This document shows positions 7,829-15,986 of a stretch of DNA of 64,000 nucleotides, one piece after another (the first letter of the stretch is position 1; the number at the start of each line of letters is the position of its first letter). The DNA is taken from the NCBI GenBank assembly GCA_947253945.1, contig CAMYAY010000001.1, positions 62,001 through 126,000 of the forward strand, written 5' to 3'. Both the position numbers and the translations under genes were made by a program. The notes below the pieces were generated by a model. That model saw only the letters and a list, made by a program, of their open reading frames with translations. It was not told the origin of the DNA and did no database searches. This DNA comes from an uncultured Candidatus Saccharibacteria bacterium (GTDB lineage Bacteria; Patescibacteriota; Saccharimonadia; Saccharimonadales; Saccharimonadaceae).

Positions 7829-8980
7829 CTAAGCTTCGAACTCATCACTATTGTCGCTATTGCGCGCAACTAAGCGGTAAGCGCTAACGCCAGCTAGCAT
7901 ACCGAGGACGGCTGCAAGTACGTAGACAACGATTGGCCATAGTACGGTTGCAATGCCACCCATGTGATATGCGCCAACTGCGATAGCAAGTGCTGGGTTT
8001 AGAATAGCAGTTGCACCAGCAACGGTTAAACCTGCTAACATACCGAAGCCCATGGCTAAACCATTGGCAACGGCACTCTTCTTTTTATTGAATAGCGCAA
8101 AGCCGACGCCGACGCCGAAGACGATGCTACCGACAAATTCGGCAATCATTGCGCCCCATTCTTTGTGCTGAGCTAGACCTGGCTGGGTGTAGACCTTGGT
8201 CTTAGCTGAGACATCTACGCCAACACCACGGTTCTTATCGAGACCAGCATTTTCAGCAATCATTTCGACAGCAGTTTTACCCTTCTCGACTTTTTGACCA
8301 TTCTTCTCAAGATATTTCTTGGCCCAATTTTCAACACCGCCGTCCTTGGTGATTTCTTCTTCGGTAACTACATTACTTTGGATAGCTAATTGCTTAATGT
8401 CGTTACTTAGATCATAGGTAGCTGTAGTGAGCAACGAAACAACTAGTACAGCTAGTGATGCGCCAACAACTTGAGCGACAATGTAAGCGAACGCCTTAGC
8501 ACCATTAATCTTGCGGTTTACCCAAGCTGCAATGGTGATTGCAGGGTTAAGATGCGCGCCTGAAATTGCACCAAACACAACAACCAATACGGCAAATACT
8601 AGTGAAATAGCGATTGCGCCAAAATTGTTGTTGGTAGCTAGACGTAATACGGCAGCGGCGAACACGAAAGTGCCAAATAATTCGGCTAGCATTGCGGTTG
8701 GGTTGATATCGGCTAGATTATCAACTAAAGAAGCTTTTGGCTTTCGTTCCTTGGCAGCCTTCTTAACTACTGTCGTAGAATTAGAATTTTCACTAGTTTC
8801 AGCTGCCTTAACTTCAGCTTTTTCTTCAACTTCAGTAGTTTTAGCTTCAGCCTCTTCTGGTTCAGTCGTATCTACGATAGCAACTTCTTCTACAGGAGCT
8901 TTCTCGCTGACGTGTTCTACCTTGGCGGTCTTAGGTGACTTCTTAGTAGAAGCGCGTTTGCTACTCTTCTTTGTAGCCAT
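7829..8980 (-). CDS. MIP-family channel (aquaporin-like) with charged N-terminal extension
   Basis: A 383-residue protein. Residues 1-~90 are a low-complexity Lys/Glu/Ala/Thr tail. The channel then begins (TAMLAELFGTFVFAAAV). The first pore motif is SGAHLNPAIT (NPA at 145-147) and the second is ILNPALAIAVG (NPA at 328-330). Position 331, normally the Arg of the selectivity filter, is Leu. A ~85-residue hydrophilic insert (~190-275) lies between the third and fourth membrane segments. It should conduct water or small neutral solutes, but the filter change makes specificity unclear. The start has a strong GGAGG site. TAAAAT at 9022-9017 is a possible minus-strand -10. The gene is divergent from the 9075 gene. 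Confidence 0.85.
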   Translation of the reverse strand: MATKKSSKRASTKKSPKTAKVEHVSEKAPVEEVAIVDTTEPEEAEAKTTEVEEKAEVKAAETSENSNSTTVVKKAAKERKPKASLVDNLADINPTAMLAELFGTFVFAAAVLRLATNNNFGAIAISLVFAVLVVVFGAISGAHLNPAITIAAWVNRKINGAKAFAYIVAQVVGASLAVLVVSLLTTATYDLSNDIKQLAIQSNVVTEEEITKDGGVENWAKKYLEKNGQKVEKGKTAVEMIAENAGLDKNRGVGVDVSAKTKVYTQPGLAQHKEWGAMIAEFVGSIVFGVGVGFALFNKKKSAVANGLAMGFGMLAGLTVAGATAILNPALAIAVGAYHMGGIATVLWPIVVYVLAAVLGMLAGVSAYRLVARNSDNSDEFEA

Positions 8981-9058
8981 GTTTTAATCCCTCCTTTTGA
9001 TTAAATTACGCTTACTATTTTAACGCATTTTAGGGTAAATGTACAAGGTTAAATTTTG

Positions 9059-9067
9059 TGATATAAT
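9059..9067 (+). promoter_or_regulatory. Extended -10 promoter for the 9075-9302 gene (leaderless)
   Basis: TGA-TATAAT with the hexamer at 9062-9067. Seven bases separate it from the ATG at 9075. An in-frame ATG at 9069 is too close to the hexamer to lie in the mRNA. Confidence 0.65.
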
Positions 9068-9074
9068 TATGCAT

Positions 9075-9302
9075 ATGTCTATTATATATGATAGTACTGA
9101 AGAAAAGACTGAACTTCAGAAGCGAATTAGGGCTGAATTGGAAGAAAAGCGTAAACACGAGGCGCGGAAAGCGATTGAGCAAAAGAACAATGGCGAAGTT
9201 CCAGCTGAATCGAATCCTATTGGTCGTTCCGTTGGAGTTGCTATAGCACTGGTTGTAATTGCTGCACTAATGATATTAGCGGCTTTATTTGTGAGGCGAT
9301 AA
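9075..9302 (+). CDS. Small C-tail-anchored membrane protein
   Basis: A 75-residue protein of unknown function. The N-terminal two thirds is a highly charged helix (EEKTELQKRIRAELEEKRKH). The C-terminus is one hydrophobic helix (VGVAIALVVIAALMILAALF) ending in two Arg. This predicts a cytoplasmic coiled-coil or helical head anchored by its tail. The start at 9075 is chosen because the in-frame ATGs at 9039 and 9069 lie upstream of or almost on the -10. Translation is coupled to the next gene (TAATG), so the two probably act together at the membrane. Confidence 0.65.
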   Translation: MSIIYDSTEEKTELQKRIRAELEEKRKHEARKAIEQKNNGEVPAESNPIGRSVGVAIALVVIAALMILAALFVRR

Positions 9303-9931
9303 TGGCGAAATTTGCGCTGAAACGTTGGCAACGAATAGTCATTGGCTGGTTATTTGTTTTAGTGGTTGTAATGGTTGGTGGGGCTATTTACATAGTGCGT
9401 GATACTCGTTCGGCTGTAGACCATTATCGGGTTGATGTCCATACGCAGTATGGTGAAGTTGTATCAGGTAAGCCGTTAAGGCGGCCGGTAGAATTGCGCA
9501 ATATCGCATTGGCCAAATTACCATTGATTCGTAAGTTAGTTAAAGGATATCTTCAGATGGATCAGTTGCAACCGATTTATCAAAAATTAATCAGTGATGT
9601 ACAAAACTTCAATCGAGCAAATAGTATTTACTCTGATTGGGCAGATGATTTCAATAAGGGCGTCTTAGCTGGTAAGGCTTTGTCTGGTAAATTTATTAAT
9701 AAAATCGATGATGCGATTAATAGTATTAGTAATTTGCCAGGTGATAATAGTAAGTGTCTAGAAACGATGCGTAAATTTAAAGATGCCGCAACTAATAGCA
9801 TTAATTATAAAGATTTAAATAAGCAAGGTGACACTGTGTTGTCTTGTAGCTACCAGGCTATTAGTAGTGCCCGTGATTATATTAATAAGAAAAAGACAGA
9901 GTTCCAGAGGCAGTTTGAGGCGATTCGTTAA
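9302..9931 (+). CDS. Single-pass membrane protein, helical outer domain, unknown function
   Basis: A 209-residue protein I cannot assign to a family. After a short basic start (MAKFALKRWQR) comes one transmembrane helix (IVIGWLFVLVVVMVGGAIYIV). About 170 mostly helical, polar residues follow that should lie outside the cell. Two Cys (KCLETM and LSCSYQ) could form a disulfide. It is coupled to the tail-anchored protein upstream by a stop/start overlap. pheS follows on its own promoter, which begins within 4 bases of this stop, so there is no functional link to tRNA charging. Confidence 0.65.
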   Translation: MAKFALKRWQRIVIGWLFVLVVVMVGGAIYIVRDTRSAVDHYRVDVHTQYGEVVSGKPLRRPVELRNIALAKLPLIRKLVKGYLQMDQLQPIYQKLISDVQNFNRANSIYSDWADDFNKGVLAGKALSGKFINKIDDAINSISNLPGDNSKCLETMRKFKDAATNSINYKDLNKQGDTVLSCSYQAISSARDYINKKKTEFQRQFEAIR

Positions 9932-9934
9932 CGG

Positions 9935-9943
9935 TGATAAAAT
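9935..9943 (+). promoter_or_regulatory. Extended -10 promoter for pheS (leaderless)
   Basis: TGA-TAAAAT with the hexamer at 9938-9943. Six bases separate it from the ATG at 9950. No Shine-Dalgarno is present. No T-box or leader peptide can fit between promoter and gene. Confidence 0.7.
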
Positions 9944-9949
9944 AATACT

Positions 9950-10972
9950 ATGAACTTAGAGGAAGCGAGAAAGTTATTGCTGGCGCGCGCACAGCAGGAA
10001 AATCCAAGCGAAGTACTGAAAGCGCCGGAACTGAAGGACTTATATAGGCAAATTGCAACCTTGCCACAGGCGGAGCGAGCGGAATTTGGTCGTAAAATTA
10101 ACCAGTTAAAGCAAGAATTAACCAAGCTGGCGGCAGACTATGAGACAGCTAAGTTAAATGCTAGCGTGGAGCCACTCGACGTTACAGCGCCATTTGATTC
10201 TAGTGCGATGGGCAAAATTAAGCCGCGTCCACAGGCTTTACCGGTTGAGCAGGGTACATTACACCCGTTGACCGATGAGCTAAAGTCGGTAGTTGATATC
10301 TTTATGCGGATGGGTTTTGAATGCAACGAAGCGCGGCAAATTGATGATGACTACCATATGTTTACAAGTCTTAACTTTCCGCCAAACCACCCTGCGCGTG
10401 ATGGTTATGATACTTTTCGCACCGAGGAGGGTTATATCCCGCCGGCTCATACTACGGCGATGGAAAATCGCACACTCAAAAATGGCTTAGCAAAATTGGA
10501 AGCTGGCAAGGCAATTGCCGAGATTCATTACGGTCGTGTATTTCGCAATGAGGATGCTGATGTGACGCATGACCATACATTTAATCAGTTTGAAGGTGTG
10601 TATGTGTCGCGTGATGCTAGTCTTGGTCAAATGTTGGGACTGTTAGCTAACTTCTTTGAGGCTTACTATGGACAGCGATTACGTATCAAGACACAACCGG
10701 GGTACTTTCCGTTTACGGAGCCGAGTCTAGAATTTGCTATTGAAAAGCCGGCAGCCTTAGGTGGTGGCGGTAAAGGTGGCGAATGGCTGGAGATGTTGGG
10801 CTGTGGTATGTTACATCCAAATGTGTTGAAAGAGGCTGGTATCGATCCGACTAAGTATCGTGGTTTTGCTTGGGGTGGCGGCCTAGAGCGATTAGTGATG
10901 TTGAAATATGGTATTGAAGATTTGCGTCACTTTGAATCGGGTAAGTTAGCGTTCTTAAGGAAGTTTAATTAA
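9950..10972 (+). CDS. pheS: Phenylalanine--tRNA ligase alpha subunit
   Basis: A 340-residue class II synthetase subunit. The N-terminal coiled coil (~1-70) binds tRNA. The catalytic core carries HPLTDELKSVVDIFMRMGFE, FPPNHPAR, AHTTAMENRTL, GRVFRNEDADVTHDHTFNQFEGVYV (motif 2), FTEPSLEF, and the C-terminal GFAWGGGLERLVMLKYGI (motif 3). It charges tRNA-Phe in complex with PheT. pheT begins 9 nt downstream with its own GGAG site, the normal pheST order. The FKBP gene follows in the same unit. The synthetase pair is under a leaderless promoter, so phenylalanine-responsive leader control is not evident. Confidence 0.97.
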   Translation: MNLEEARKLLLARAQQENPSEVLKAPELKDLYRQIATLPQAERAEFGRKINQLKQELTKLAADYETAKLNASVEPLDVTAPFDSSAMGKIKPRPQALPVEQGTLHPLTDELKSVVDIFMRMGFECNEARQIDDDYHMFTSLNFPPNHPARDGYDTFRTEEGYIPPAHTTAMENRTLKNGLAKLEAGKAIAEIHYGRVFRNEDADVTHDHTFNQFEGVYVSRDASLGQMLGLLANFFEAYYGQRLRIKTQPGYFPFTEPSLEFAIEKPAALGGGGKGGEWLEMLGCGMLHPNVLKEAGIDPTKYRGFAWGGGLERLVMLKYGIEDLRHFESGKLAFLRKFN

Positions 10973-10981
10973 GGAGACGGG

Positions 10982-13483
10982 ATGATTATTTCAGTAAATT
11001 GGTTAAAACAATATGTTGATATCAATCTAGCGCCGGCTGAGTTAGCTGATAAAATTGGCCGTTTGCTAGTTGAAATCGAGAATACGACTGATTTGGCGGC
11101 GCACTATCAAGGCGCAGTGGTGGTTGAGGTGAAGACAGCTATTGACCATCCCAATAGCGACCACTTACATGTTTGCCAAATTGATGATGGTGGTGTGACG
11201 TCTGATGTGCCACGAAATGATGACGGTACGGTACAGGTAGTTTGCGGTGCACCTAATGTGCATGCTGGGATGAAGGCGGTATGGCTGCCACCAAAGACTA
11301 TCGTGCCGGCAAGTTATGGCAAGGAAGACGAGTTGACTTTGAGCGCTCGTAAGCTACGTGGTGTATTAAGTCAGGGAATGATGGCTAGCCCAGCGGAACT
11401 AGATTTATGGGATGAGCACGATGGTATTCTTGAGGTAGATGACCCTAAGGCGTACGTTGGCGAGCCACTAGTTGAGCTACTAGATCTGAATGATATACTT
11501 CTGGAAGTTGAGAATAAGAGTCTGACACATCGTCCAGACTGCTTTGGTATGATTGGGTTTGTGCGCGAAGTGGCGGCGATTCTAGGCCAATCGGCGCGCG
11601 TGCCAGCTTGGTTTAATGATTTGACAGTTACTCAAACGGTAGACCATCAAGAGGTTATGCCACGTGTGGTAATTGCTGATACGGAGTTGTGCCCGCACTA
11701 TGAGTGCGTTGCCTTGTCGCAAGTTGATGCGACGGCGACTTTGCCACTTAAACTTCGTTCACGCCTTGGTCGTAATGGGGTGCGTAGTACGACGGCGGTA
11801 GTTGACTTAACAAATCTATTGATGCTCGAAAGCGGCCAGCCATTACACGCTTTTGACCTTGATAAATTTATTACGGTTTCGCCGACTGGCCAGCCTGATG
11901 TTGTAGTGCGTGCGGCGCGTGATGGCGAAAAGCTAGTGTTGCTTGATGACAAAGAGATTACTTTAACTAGTAAAGATATTGTGATTTGCGCTGGTGACGC
12001 CGCCAATAATGTGCCGGTTGCGTTGGCTGGTGCAATGGGTGGTAAATCTACTGAGGTTGATGCGCAGACAAAGCGCGTTTTGCTTGAGTCAGCGACATTC
12101 AATCTCTATAATTTGCGCAATACACAATTTAGGCACGGTATTTTTAGCGAAGCTATCACGCGTTTCACGAAGGGGCAACCAGCACCGCTTAACCATCCAG
12201 TACTAGTGCGCGTTGTGGCGCTACTGCGCCAATATGCTGGAGCTAAGGTGGCGAGTGAAGTCGCGGAGGCGGGTGACGCCACAGTAGTACCGCGCAAAGT
12301 AACTTTCCCGTTGCAGCTAGTGACTGATACTCTAGGTACTTTCCATGGTGAGCCGTATAGCGCCGACCTGGTGCGACGTACGCTAGAAAATTTGCAGTAC
12401 GATTCAGTGGTAGTAGACGACAATGTAACAGTTACCATTCCGTGGTGGCGGCCAGATAATAACATTAGGGAAGATATCATTGAGGATATCGGCCGGGTCA
12501 ATGGCTATGATAATATTGCCTTGACTGTGCCGCGGCGTGATTTTAGCGCAGCGCCAATGAATCCGTTGTATGCCACAAAGCGAGTAATTTTGGATCGTTT
12601 GCGCGAACAGGGCGGTAATGAAGTGTTACGTTACTCATTTATTCCAAAGGAGCTATTTACAGCTACGCATGACCGGTGCGATTTGGCTTACCGTATTGTT
12701 AACGCTATTTCGCCAGACTTGCAGTATTATCGACGTAGTTTGTTGCCGGAGTTACTAGAGTCGGCGCGTGATAATTTGCGGGCCAATTATGACAACTTTA
12801 TGCTATTTGAGGCAGGCAAGGTGCATCGTAAGGGCCAAATGGATCCAGATGAACCGAGTTTGCCAGCAGAATTTCCAGAGGTTAGTGGTGTTGTCGTAGC
12901 GAAAAATAATGATTACTCGGCATTTTATCAGGCAAAGCAGGTAGTGAATTATGTCTTGGGGCATAATAATGCAACTTATATACGTTTAGACCAGCTAGCT
13001 TCGCCGTTAGATGTTAGTAACGACCTGTTTGAGCCACTTCGCTCTGCTGCTCTATATTTAGGTGAGACTTTGGTTGGTGTAGCAGGCGAATTAAAAGCCG
13101 ATGTGCGTCGGAGCTTTAAGTTACCTGAGCACGTTGCGGCTTTCCGTTTATTTACCGATCAGCTAACTGCTAAGCAGTTGACCACTAAGCGTTACACCCC
13201 AGTGTTGCGCTATCAGGGTACGGCGCGTGATATTACCTATCGCGTACCGGCTGCAATTACATTTGCAGAGGTAATGGACTACACTTTGAAACAGCTAGCA
13301 AATAGTGAATTAGCTATCGAAGTTACGCCGGGCGACATTTTTACGCCAGCCGAGGGTGAACGCAATATAACGTTGCATATCGAATTTTATGACCGAGCCA
13401 AGACGGTAGATACTAAAGAAGTGGCGGTTTTGATGCATCGGTTAGAGAAGAATGCCAGCCAAATTAATGCTAAAATTGTATAA
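10982..13483 (+). CDS. pheT: Phenylalanine--tRNA ligase beta subunit
   Basis: An 833-residue protein, typical of full-length PheT. Order: N-terminal segment and tRNA-binding (EMAP-like) domain with HPNSDHLHVCQIDDGG and VVCGAPNVHAGMKAVWLPP; the B3/B4 editing region with LEVENKSLTHRPDCFGMIGF and TTAVVDLTNLLMLESGQPLHAFD; B5 with VTIPWWRPDNNIREDIIEDIGR; the catalytic-like core; and a C-terminal anticodon-binding domain (RDITYRVP to KNASQINAKIV). It forms the alpha2-beta2 enzyme with PheS and edits mischarged Tyr. The start is preceded by AAGGAGACGGG. FKBP follows after 14 nt. Confidence 0.96.
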   Translation: MIISVNWLKQYVDINLAPAELADKIGRLLVEIENTTDLAAHYQGAVVVEVKTAIDHPNSDHLHVCQIDDGGVTSDVPRNDDGTVQVVCGAPNVHAGMKAVWLPPKTIVPASYGKEDELTLSARKLRGVLSQGMMASPAELDLWDEHDGILEVDDPKAYVGEPLVELLDLNDILLEVENKSLTHRPDCFGMIGFVREVAAILGQSARVPAWFNDLTVTQTVDHQEVMPRVVIADTELCPHYECVALSQVDATATLPLKLRSRLGRNGVRSTTAVVDLTNLLMLESGQPLHAFDLDKFITVSPTGQPDVVVRAARDGEKLVLLDDKEITLTSKDIVICAGDAANNVPVALAGAMGGKSTEVDAQTKRVLLESATFNLYNLRNTQFRHGIFSEAITRFTKGQPAPLNHPVLVRVVALLRQYAGAKVASEVAEAGDATVVPRKVTFPLQLVTDTLGTFHGEPYSADLVRRTLENLQYDSVVVDDNVTVTIPWWRPDNNIREDIIEDIGRVNGYDNIALTVPRRDFSAAPMNPLYATKRVILDRLREQGGNEVLRYSFIPKELFTATHDRCDLAYRIVNAISPDLQYYRRSLLPELLESARDNLRANYDNFMLFEAGKVHRKGQMDPDEPSLPAEFPEVSGVVVAKNNDYSAFYQAKQVVNYVLGHNNATYIRLDQLASPLDVSNDLFEPLRSAALYLGETLVGVAGELKADVRRSFKLPEHVAAFRLFTDQLTAKQLTTKRYTPVLRYQGTARDITYRVPAAITFAEVMDYTLKQLANSELAIEVTPGDIFTPAEGERNITLHIEFYDRAKTVDTKEVAVLMHRLEKNASQINAKIV

Positions 13484-13497
13484 TAATAGGAGGAAAA

Positions 13498-14118
13498 ATG
13501 AGTTCGTACGATAAAACACCAATCAAGGAACGTGTCATGATTTGGATTGTTGCCATCATGATGGTAGTATTTACCGTGGTTGGCTTTGCGTCGATGATTA
13601 TTGCGTCATTGTTGCCAAAGACTGATTCAAATAAGATAGCTAATGAAAAAATGATGGAAGATTACAAGAAGCAAATGGAAGACCAGCAGAAGAAGATTGA
13701 GCAAATGCAAGAAGAGCGTCAGAAGTCATTAAAGCCATTGCCGGGTTATGAAAATCAAGTTGGCAAGTTTGATGCTAAATCAGTGACTAGTTTGAAGGTT
13801 GACGTACTGCAAGAGGGTACCGGGGCGACCGTGAGCGCTGACGACACAATTAGTGCAAATTATACCGGTTGGACAGCGGACGGTAAAATATTTGATAGCA
13901 CTAATAGTAAAGACGGGCTTGCAGCTGCAAAATTTAGTTTGCAACAAGTAATTAAGGGTTGGCGAGACGGACTTGCTGGCAGGCGTGTTGGTGGTACGTA
14001 TCTATTAACTATCCCGGCAGAGATGGCGTATGGTAAGGAGGGTGCACCGAGCATCGCTCCTAACTCACCACTTAAGTTCGTGGTGTCAATCGTTGATTTG
14101 ACACAGAAACAAAAATAG
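13498..14118 (+). CDS. Membrane-anchored FKBP-type peptidyl-prolyl isomerase
   Basis: A 206-residue protein. Residues ~14-40 are one transmembrane helix (MIWIVAIMMVVFTVVGFASM), followed by a Lys/Gln/Glu-rich coiled coil (~45-80). A complete FKBP domain follows (~95-206) with VSADDTISANYTGWTADGKI, VIKGWRDGLAGRRVGGTYLL and IPAEMAYGKEG. FKBPs catalyse cis-trans isomerisation of Xaa-Pro bonds. The anchor suggests it helps fold surface or secreted proteins. It has a strong site (AGGAGGAAAA before ATG) and appears co-transcribed with pheST, ending at a terminator. Which side of the membrane the domain occupies is an inference. Confidence 0.9.
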   Translation: MSSYDKTPIKERVMIWIVAIMMVVFTVVGFASMIIASLLPKTDSNKIANEKMMEDYKKQMEDQQKKIEQMQEERQKSLKPLPGYENQVGKFDAKSVTSLKVDVLQEGTGATVSADDTISANYTGWTADGKIFDSTNSKDGLAAAKFSLQQVIKGWRDGLAGRRVGGTYLLTIPAEMAYGKEGAPSIAPNSPLKFVVSIVDLTQKQK

Positions 14119-14132
14119 GTCGCAATATTAAG

Positions 14133-14158
14133 AAAGGCTGAGTATGTCTCAGCCTTTT
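14133..14158. terminator. Bidirectional intrinsic terminator after FKBP gene
   Basis: Stem AAAGGCTGAG / CTCAGCCTTT around TATGT, ending in TTTT on the plus strand and in TTTCTT on the minus strand. It lies between convergent genes. Confidence 0.85.
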
Positions 14159-14160
14159 AA

Positions 14161-15162
14161 TTATTTGATTTCGGTTTCGAGAAAATGTTCGAGCTGACTG
14201 ATGATCTTACTATTAGTGGTTTCTAAGGCGATCTCCCTAGTGCCAAAGAATGACCCAGCGGTGGTAAAGTTGTGTGAACCGGTGATAGCTACTTTGTTAC
14301 CATCTGGCATGGTGAAAATAGCAAACTTGGCGTGAATATAGCGGTCGCGCGTGTAGAGGTTGTGCATGCTAGCGACAAGCTTTGATGAACCAATAAGGAT
14401 TTTATTTAGCTTGCTGTCAGCAAGTGATTTACGATTGAAGTAGACCTCGGCTGGTTTGCTGGCGATTTCTTTACCTAGTTTGCCGCTCGGGCAATATTGC
14501 GATACTAAGGTGATGTGTTTGGCTTGTTTGGCTAATTGCAGTGCACGGCTGTAGATTAGCGAGCGATTCATCTTGCCGCTGTCGATTAGTGCTGTGCCAT
14601 ATGGCAGAATAATAGACTTATTGATGCGGTGTTTGGGATTCTGGTTAATAGCTTCAATATTGAGCTGTTCGGTGGCTAGCCTGGTGGCGAGTTTAGGGTC
14701 AATTACATTAAACATGTAGTCAGCTTGCTTAGTAACGGCCACGCCTTCTGCATTGACGCCACCGAATGTAAAGACAGTATCGTCGATGACGCACCACTTC
14801 GAGTGAGTTCGGCCAATGCAGAGTGGCACGTTGTAACAGCCGAGCCAAGAGAACTTTGCGCCTGCCTCGGTTAATTGTTTGCGAATCCGGTCGGATTTGC
14901 GGCTAGTGACTCCGGTAAGGAATTTGTAGATATTGCGCGTGTGTTGTTCAGCATACATAAAAGTCATAAAATCAGCCATGACATGTACGTCAACTCCGCG
15001 CTTAGCGGCAGCGATTAGAGCGTCAATTAATGGTTGGGTGGCACCATCCTCGAAAAAAGTTAGAGTAGTCAGATAAATGCGAGCCTGAGCTTTCTCGGCA
15101 CAACTAGTTACTTCGTCAATATAATCTTTCGGCAACAATAATTTTGGTGTTGCATGCAACAT
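14161..15162 (-). CDS. Phospholipase D-like (HKD) protein
   Basis: A 333-residue protein with two PLD domains. The first HKD motif is H120-S-K122 with D127 (context GRTHSKWCVIDD). The second is H277-A-K279, but the spacing to the following Asp is longer (D287), followed by GSHNFT. No signal peptide or membrane helix is seen, so it appears cytoplasmic, although YIDEV at the start could touch the membrane. The architecture fits phosphatidyl-transferases (cardiolipin synthase-like or phosphatidylserine synthase-like) and PLD nucleases equally well. It stands alone on a leaderless promoter and faces a shared terminator. Substrate is not assigned. Confidence 0.8.
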   Translation of the reverse strand: MLHATPKLLLPKDYIDEVTSCAEKAQARIYLTTLTFFEDGATQPLIDALIAAAKRGVDVHVMADFMTFMYAEQHTRNIYKFLTGVTSRKSDRIRKQLTEAGAKFSWLGCYNVPLCIGRTHSKWCVIDDTVFTFGGVNAEGVAVTKQADYMFNVIDPKLATRLATEQLNIEAINQNPKHRINKSIILPYGTALIDSGKMNRSLIYSRALQLAKQAKHITLVSQYCPSGKLGKEIASKPAEVYFNRKSLADSKLNKILIGSSKLVASMHNLYTRDRYIHAKFAIFTMPDGNKVAITGSHNFTTAGSFFGTREIALETTNSKIISQLEHFLETEIK

Positions 15163-15168
15163 AACTAT

Positions 15169-15177
15169 ATTATACCA
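15169..15177 (-). promoter_or_regulatory. Extended -10 promoter for the PLD-like gene (leaderless)
   Basis: Minus strand TGG-TATAAT, with the hexamer at 15174-15169. Six bases separate it from the ATG at 15162. Confidence 0.65.
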
Positions 15178-15206
15178 AAAACAACTTGCATATCATAATG
15201 TGCTTG

Positions 15207-15215
15207 TGTTATTAT
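15207..15215 (+). promoter_or_regulatory. Extended -10 promoter for the 15243-ppa unit
   Basis: TGT-TATTAT with the hexamer at 15210-15215. This leaves a leader of about 20 nt carrying GGGAGGG just before the start at 15243. Confidence 0.5.
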
Positions 15216-15242
15216 ATTTACAAGATAATTTAGGGAGGGCAT

Positions 15243-15965
15243 GTGGATATACCATCAGTATTTGCTAACGGGAATGTTAGCGCGACAGTACCAACTGCGA
15301 GCAATTCGACTGCGAGTCAACCAGTGCTAAATTCAGCTACAACTGATTTTGGGCTTGACCCATTGGCTGGTTATGGCTTAGGCGGTGAACCAATTGGCGC
15401 CAACGGTAAGCGTGAGGAGCTAATTACTAATGAGACCATTAACACTAGCGATAAGTCGAAAGTAGGTAATTTTAGTGAGATTCAAGAGGAGCCAGAACCA
15501 GCTCCAGCTCCAACTCCAGCACCGGTTGTTGCGGCTTCCACTAATCCAATGGATCCAACTTTTAATGTAACCGACCCAGTGAAGTTAGATTTTATTAAGA
15601 CATACACTAGCGAGTATGATGCTACGGTAGTGCGTGCGTTAGCTGCTGTTCAGTCGCTGCTTAAGTCAATCGATGATACAGTGAAAAATCATACGGATGA
15701 TATCGCCATCCCGGAGTCGGCTAATGAATTTATCGATCAAGCGCCAGCTGGTGGCCGAGTGCCAAAATTTGACGATGCACAAAACATCGTGCGCGCCGTA
15801 ATGGAGAAGGCTAATACTGCTAAGTCGCAATCTGAGGAAGCAGCACGCGAAGCAGCAAAGATTTATGACGACATTCAGCAATTTAAGCGCGATACCGAGG
15901 ACGAAGTTGAGTCGATTAAGGCGCGTGATGAGTTTGGCCGTACCGAATCAAATATGGTAAAATAA
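15243..15965 (+). CDS. Unknown acidic protein with Pro/Ala linker and C-terminal coiled coil
   Basis: A 240-residue protein that I do not recognise. Residues 1-~80 are Ser/Thr/Asn-rich and probably disordered. A linker of alternating Pro and Ala follows (EPEPAPAPTPAPV). About 130 residues with helical character end in an Ala/Glu/Lys/Gln-rich coiled coil (~185-235). There is no signal peptide, membrane helix or Cys. The start is GTG, because the ATG two bases upstream is out of frame; GGGAGGG is close. ppa follows after 21 nt with its own GGAG, suggesting one transcript. A scaffold-like role is possible but not shown. Confidence 0.6.
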   Translation: MDIPSVFANGNVSATVPTASNSTASQPVLNSATTDFGLDPLAGYGLGGEPIGANGKREELITNETINTSDKSKVGNFSEIQEEPEPAPAPTPAPVVAASTNPMDPTFNVTDPVKLDFIKTYTSEYDATVVRALAAVQSLLKSIDDTVKNHTDDIAIPESANEFIDQAPAGGRVPKFDDAQNIVRAVMEKANTAKSQSEEAAREAAKIYDDIQQFKRDTEDEVESIKARDEFGRTESNMVK

Positions 15966-15986
15966 CCGTATAACAGAAGGAGATTT

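Noticed and set aside
8511..8987. 158-residue plus-strand frame opposite the aquaporin gene
   Set aside because: It is the mirror of the low-complexity Lys/Glu/Ala tail and first channel helices. The minus-strand protein has both NPA motifs and a GGAGG site.
9950..13483. T-box or leader-peptide control of pheST and tyrS
   Set aside because: Both promoters end 6 nt before the start codons, leaving no leader. Anticodon/specifier loops cannot fit.
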